The position numbers and the translations under genes are program-made. Below the pieces are notes generated by a model. The model was not told the DNA's origin, made no database searches, and saw only the letters and a list, made by a program, of their open reading frames with translations. A stretch of DNA of 64,000 nt, taken from assembly GCA_035048495.1 (NCBI GenBank), contig CM068543.1, positions 31,993,096-32,057,095 of the forward strand. The letters run 5' to 3'. The stretch is from Euptelea pleiosperma (Eukaryota; Streptophyta; Magnoliopsida; Ranunculales; Eupteleaceae). Positions 59,103-64,000 of this stretch are shown here, one piece after another. Within the stretch, counting starts at the first letter, position 1. Each line of letters starts with the position of its first letter.

Positions 59103-62074
59103 TCAATCTTCGACACTCACATCCATCTTTCGGGTCTGAGACCGAAACATATCAGCTACATCTGCAGCCGTGCTACAATCCTCCGCTCTCCTATCTAATA
59201 TAGAGCGGATGAATCTTGGGAATCTGATTGAGATACCACGCGAGGGATGAACTAAACCAATGGCAGCCTGGTGAACCGGCGAAATTGTGAAGTCTGCAAA
59301 ATATACAATTACTGAGGAGAGTGTTGCACAAGGGTTTGAATTGACTGACATTATTAAAATGTTAATATTTTGGAAGTTATAAACTACCGTACTTACCTGC
59401 ACCTCTTATTTCCCAAACAAGCTCCGGAGAGAACCATCTATCAGGTACCTCAGCCGTTTGATAATAAGGTGGTTTCTTGGAAAATATCTTTTCGCCGGAG
59501 AAAAACTCTTTCATCTGCAACTCAGTTTCAACAAGCAACATCTTTTATTATGATAATAAAAATTTAAACCCAAAGGAGCATGACCTAGATTTTCTAAACC
59601 AGAAAAAACAGGCATGAGCTTTGACCTTGCCGACAGCCAGCCTATAACTCGCATTGCATATGCTGTCGGAATCAATCACATTAAACTAGCTATATGAATA
59701 CACCTGTCTCGAAGTTGTCACATAACGAGGCGATTAGCACAACTCTTAAGGTCCTTGGCTTTGTAGTATGCTGTACGCCGTATGCCACATGGACTGTAAC
59801 CCACTTTTTTAACATTTTTGTGTACTTCCCATTACACAGGGAATAAGTTTAAATGTCCCTTTTACCCACTCAAGAAAGAAGAAACACAGAAGAATATTTC
59901 TAGCACCTGCATGTGGCTATATCCCTCTATCCTAAACCCTCAGTTTTTCTCTAACAAAATCCATGCCGGTTTATACCCAGATGATGTAGATTTTTAAACT
60001 TCCATGCATATCAACAATATATAGTATATACCTCTAAATAGAAAGAATCAGAGAATCCAGACATGACGCGACACACACTTTGAAATTCTTCTGTATCGGG
60101 GTTGTAACATGCCATAAGGAATGGACTGTACCTGAAATAAAATATAACAATCAAACTCATGCCTAGTAGCAGTGCTCCCCGGACCACGAGGATTCACTTG
60201 TGGAAATCAATTAAAACCAGAAGCAGCAAAAATAGGGGAATGGTTCTAGAGTGGTCATTACCATCCCGCTTTTCTCCCATTCCCATGCCAAGCACCAATG
60301 GGAACTAAATCAAGAGAATCATTCAGTCCCATATAATCTCGCTTGACCTAAAAAGGGAGCACCGTTAGCCATCATAGTTTATCTTTTCTTTGGTGATTAA
60401 TTACTTACTATGGAAAAGACCTAATTATCTCATATCAAATTGAGATAACCTTTAACCATGTGTCAGTACGCTTTGATGCAGCATACCCAGCATCAACATC
60501 TAGAGATTTCACCATGATTCCTTCACATGAGGAGTTAAATGCATCCTCAAGAAACAAGTTTATCTTAGTCAATGTGGCTTGAGAATCCAAAGAAGAATCT
60601 TCAGCTTCCACCTACAAAGTACCAAAATAAGAAACACTAGCATTTGTAATAAAAAAAAAATAATGATGTAAACAGGTAAGAGCAAAAGTACTCACTGTTA
60701 TTTCCTTTGCATACTCGAAATAACCCAACTTTTCATCATAAAAAATATCCTTCAAATCTGTGATGTTTTACGATCAAGATAAAAGAGAATAGTTGAGATC
60801 TAGAACGAATGATAATCCTTGAGACTTGAGAGTACAAGGAATTCTTTTCCAGTAAAACAGAACTATGAATTCATCTTGTCAGAAAGGAAAAGGCTTACAC
60901 TTTCGCCTTTGACGTAGAGGAAGACCCAGCAGCCTGTATACAAGAGAATTTATTTAAGGTCACATGTTAAGTTCAATAAGTACGTTATTGCATGTTATAC
61001 TATCCATCTAAAGTTTTGAAATGATCAACACCAGGTAACAAAGCATCTTTTGAATAGGATTTTACTTTTGCTAAGACGAGCAACCAACGACATAATAGGA
61101 TTCTATCTAATACAGGGTTTGCTTGCATATGTAATATGTCCTGCCAGGCAACACCAACTGAAGTAAAAAATTCCTCAACAGCAAAAATCCTTTGTTGTGA
61201 ATATTTTAATGCTCTCTCAGTCATGAAGATTAATCAGGTTTCCGCTCGACCAATTTGAAGATTTTCAACAGTACCAATCTTCAGAATTTAGATCTGATTA
61301 GTTCTTATTGTACTACTTCAAGATTTTATCCCCCATTCAGGTCCATGAATTTAAATTAAAACATTTGCACCCCTAACAGATGCAATTTCTTCAAAAAAAC
61401 GTAGAAGATTTTTGACAGCACAACAAAACTATTTCGAATGTTGCACAGAAACCTCCAGTGAATCATTAAGACTTCATGGTCAGTTTTTCAAAAACCATGG
61501 GTGAATGTATGGAACAAAAACTGTGAAAGACACTATGATAAAAATGTTATTACATAGGCATCAATAAGTAAACTAAAGTAGAGTTTAATCTATCAAGAAC
61601 CGCACACATACAAAAACTAATCCACATGGGAGAAGGTGCCATACTCCAACAAATTTAGGACTAGCCTAAAAGACAACTGCTTTTTCTGAAGGCTAAGACA
61701 CACCCACTAGAATCCTCACAAAGTAGACGCAATGTGAATGACAAGTAATAAAATCGTTTCACTTTTGTTCACCCAACTATGCTTTCAATTATATGAAGAA
61801 TGAAGACTTCAATACTAGCAGCCATCCAGTTTTTGACATGTAACTGCATGGTCATATTCTAAAATATCAAAATTTTCAGGTGTCATAAACAAAATGCTTT
61901 TGGTGCAGTGTACTAGAGATAACAATTTTTAGTCTCTAAAAGTTAGTCAAAGTGTAATAGTTCAGCCAAAACATTTTAAACCATGAGTCTCAAAACTAAT
62001 CCAAGAAAGGCCATAGATGATTACTGCTCTCCATTAGCAAACATGATATCAAAGACGAAGATGCAAATGTCAAC
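59103..62074 (-). CDS. LIG6: DNA ligase 6-type ATP-dependent DNA ligase, C-terminal eight exons (5' part outside window)
   Basis: Seals nicks via an AMP-lysine intermediate; plant LIG6 is tied to DNA repair and seed longevity. Exons: 62074-62025, 60933-60899, 60757-60696, 60611-60450, 60347-60262, 60131-60032, 59514-59397 and 59293-59103. All introns are GT-AG and phases match, totalling 804 bp or 267 residues plus stop. Visible: VDICIFVFDIMF, CEGIMVKSLD (motif IV), SKRTDTWLK joined to VKRDY (motif V), the OB-fold part GAWHGNGRKAGW, and GISIRFPRFIR (motif VI region). The ending DRRAEDCSTAADVADMF...QTRKMDV is of LIG6 rather than LIG1 type. The adenylated lysine and any N-terminal nuclease-like domain would lie beyond 64000. 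One exon is only 35 bp. No lesion is seen. Confidence 0.9.
60934..62024 (-). other. LIG6 intron between the 50-bp and 35-bp exons
   Basis: 1091 bp with GT at 62024-62023 and AG at 60935-60934. The minus frame at 61224-61000 has no ligase similarity and falls inside the intron. Confidence 0.75.
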
Positions 62075-64000
62075 CTGCACGGTGAGCACATATTACAAAA
62101 TTAATCCATGAATTAAAACAACTTGAGCAAAACTAAGAGAAAAGGAAAATGCGCATTAAAGGAATTAATGAACACTCCAAATCATATTAATAACAAGAGG
62201 TACAAAGGCAGTCATGAACAAATGAAACAACATAAGATGATCATACAAAGAAATAACTGGAGCAGAACCTCACACATTTGAGTAAATCGAATGGAAAGGT
62301 CTATCAAACCACTTTGAAAGACAAAATGATGGTGTTATAAGAGTTCATATAACTTGAATGAAAATCATCATTGTGAGAAAACAGTGGAGAGAAAGCTATG
62401 TAACTAGATTGAGATGGATGTCCTAAGCTACAACGCTATCTCACAATAAATTCCTCTCTCTAGATACAATCAGAAGAAACCATAGCTTTTATTTAGAAGT
62501 CCAAAGAGTATATTCCTCCAAACTCATACCCACCAAAAATCATGCACCTCATGCACAGACCCTGGACTAGGAGTACCAGGCGCAGATGTTCAACGTGCTC
62601 CTCCAAAGAAGGACTATACACCAGACACAAAAGGGAAGAATATTTTGAAACAGTTCATGAACTTCATTAACTCACAGAAAACACGCTAAATGGACACTTA
62701 TGGACATAAAAGATGAAGGCAAAGTAAGGAAAGGTGAGATGTAAACTTAAGGAACAACATGGATAATTCGATCTCTCAAATTCTTGGAATTCAATTATAA
62801 GGGGAAGGTATTTCTAGCAGGGTTTTAGAGGAATTTCTCACTCTCTTTCCCGAATTGGAATTTATGATTATTCCTCATAGGGATAATGCAAACGTGGCTC
62901 AAAATATCAACAATGGTCAAAACATACCAATACGTGTCACTATTTTTGGCTTCCAATATACCTACACATGTTCTATTTGTGCCAAGACATTGTATGAGCC
63001 ACCAATATATTGTATTTCTGTTGATGTTTCAGTTATATATTGGCTTCATTATGCTTTGGTCGAATCATTACGAAGCATACCTTAAATTATAATGTACGAC
63101 CCACTGCACGCTAATGTGGACTGAATTTTTGAATCATTACGAAGCATACCTTAAATTATAATGTGTGACCGACTGCATGCTAATGTGGACTGAATTTTTT
63201 TTCATTCACACTAAAACTCCCTCAAAATCCCTCTTCTCCCCATTTTTTGTTTAAAACTGCATTCTAGGCTATTAATTTCAAAAAACTACTATAGCATTGG
63301 TGTTTTGAGGGATTCAAAACTGCCATAATCCATGTGTTCAAGAACGAAATTTTGAATTTTTTCCTGAAAGTATACTTTTTGAGTTTTTTCATGTCAGTTT
63401 TTTTCAATAGATTCAAGCGAAGAAATCGGTATATCTATTGTAAATGCATCAAATCTACTGATTTATGATGCGTTTATACTTAGATCTAAAGATTTAATTT
63501 TAAATTTTTGGATCTTTCTCATTTTGTCCCTTAAATATTGAGGAAACCTATAGTAAAATCACTATTTAATAGTGACCTCAGGCTCAAGTAAACATACTTA
63601 ATAGTTCGAGTTGCTTTTCAATTGTCAATATGCATGCGAATTTATTTATGTAGATTACATGACTATTGACACATCTATTGCCAAATTTTTAATATTTTCA
63701 TCGATTTAAATAATATCATGTCACTAAAAGAGGGTGTGTGAATTGGTTTTGTATCTTATACAGAAATTGATCCGGATTATTTCTGAATGGTTCATATTAG
63801 CTCAGAGGGAACCCAAGGCAAGAAATTTTCATGTCACTAAAATATATATGAAAGAAGTTGTTCCTTAGAAAGATGTTATAATTCCGTGCAAGGTCCAAAA
63901 ATTTTGGTTTCAGCAACTATAGAAATTGAAACCCACTTCCCATAAATTTCGAATTTTGTTTACTTGCATCAACGTGTGGCAGAACGTTATGGACTTCCAT
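62075..64000 (-). other. LIG6 upstream intron to the window end
   Basis: AG at 62076-62075. I found no upstream ligase exon in either orientation up to 64000, so the intron is probably over 1.9 kb. Contains a 69-bp tandem duplication at 63062-63199. Confidence 0.5.
63062..63199. repeat. 69-bp tandem duplication
   Basis: Two units starting GAATCATTACGAAGCATACC at 63062 and 63131, differing at only a few bases, and ending TAATGTGGACTGAATTTTT. Confidence 0.9.

Noticed and set aside
61000..61224. 74-codon minus-strand open frame between LIG6 exons
   Set aside because: No ligase similarity; flanking exons join in phase without it, so it is intronic.

Overview
This is nuclear DNA of a flowering plant: AT-rich, with spliced genes, long introns and dense nested transposable elements. 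I cannot name the species. Two host genes are supported, both on the minus strand. ASF1 (histone H3-H4 chaperone) is complete in three exons between 1429 and 10259, with an 8.2-kb first intron. The last eight exons of a plant DNA ligase 6-type gene lie between 59103 and 62074, and its 5' part is outside the window. From memory, the Arabidopsis orthologues (At1g66740 and At1g66730) are neighbours, so this looks like a conserved gene pair pushed about 49 kb apart by transposons.

The interval between them resolves into nested insertions, most with recognisable target-site duplications (TSDs). 11066-21651: a hAT-like element (TSD ATCATGAG) hit by a 9.0-kb Mutator-like element (MULE, 11281-20323, 9-bp poly-T TSD). 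The MULE carries two convergent genes: a seven-exon plant mobile domain (PMD) gene with a single frameshift, and a MuDR-type transposase with three lesions. Each end of the MULE has an array of 17-bp palindromes phased at exactly 32 bp. 22820-31651: a Ty3/gypsy chromovirus on the minus strand (TSD GCCTC), full length but riddled with stop codons, mostly CAG to TAG. 31766-32679: two hAT-like elements inserted side by side. 35.5-36.0 kb: a gypsy remnant. 36707-40077: a solo LTR (TSD GAGTC) holding two MITE copies. 41670-56328: a Ty1/copia element (TSD CTATA) interrupted by a SIRE-like non-autonomous LTR element (42017-48074) and by a 3.0-kb element with an 8-bp TSD (49184-52228). The copia element itself sits in an older, decayed sequence that may be another PMD-related gene.

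The ASF1 intron and flanks hold several small elements: three hAT-type MITEs with 8-bp TSDs, a foldback at 6821-6969, and a foldback just beyond the promoter. The promoter has a TATA box and an E2F-type site.

The most unusual structure is the MULE: a transposase gene and a PMD gene, each transcribed inward from an end that carries a 32-bp-phased palindrome array. This suggests a site-specific binding system shared by the two ends, possibly with the PMD protein as an accessory or anti-silencing factor. That functional reading is inference.
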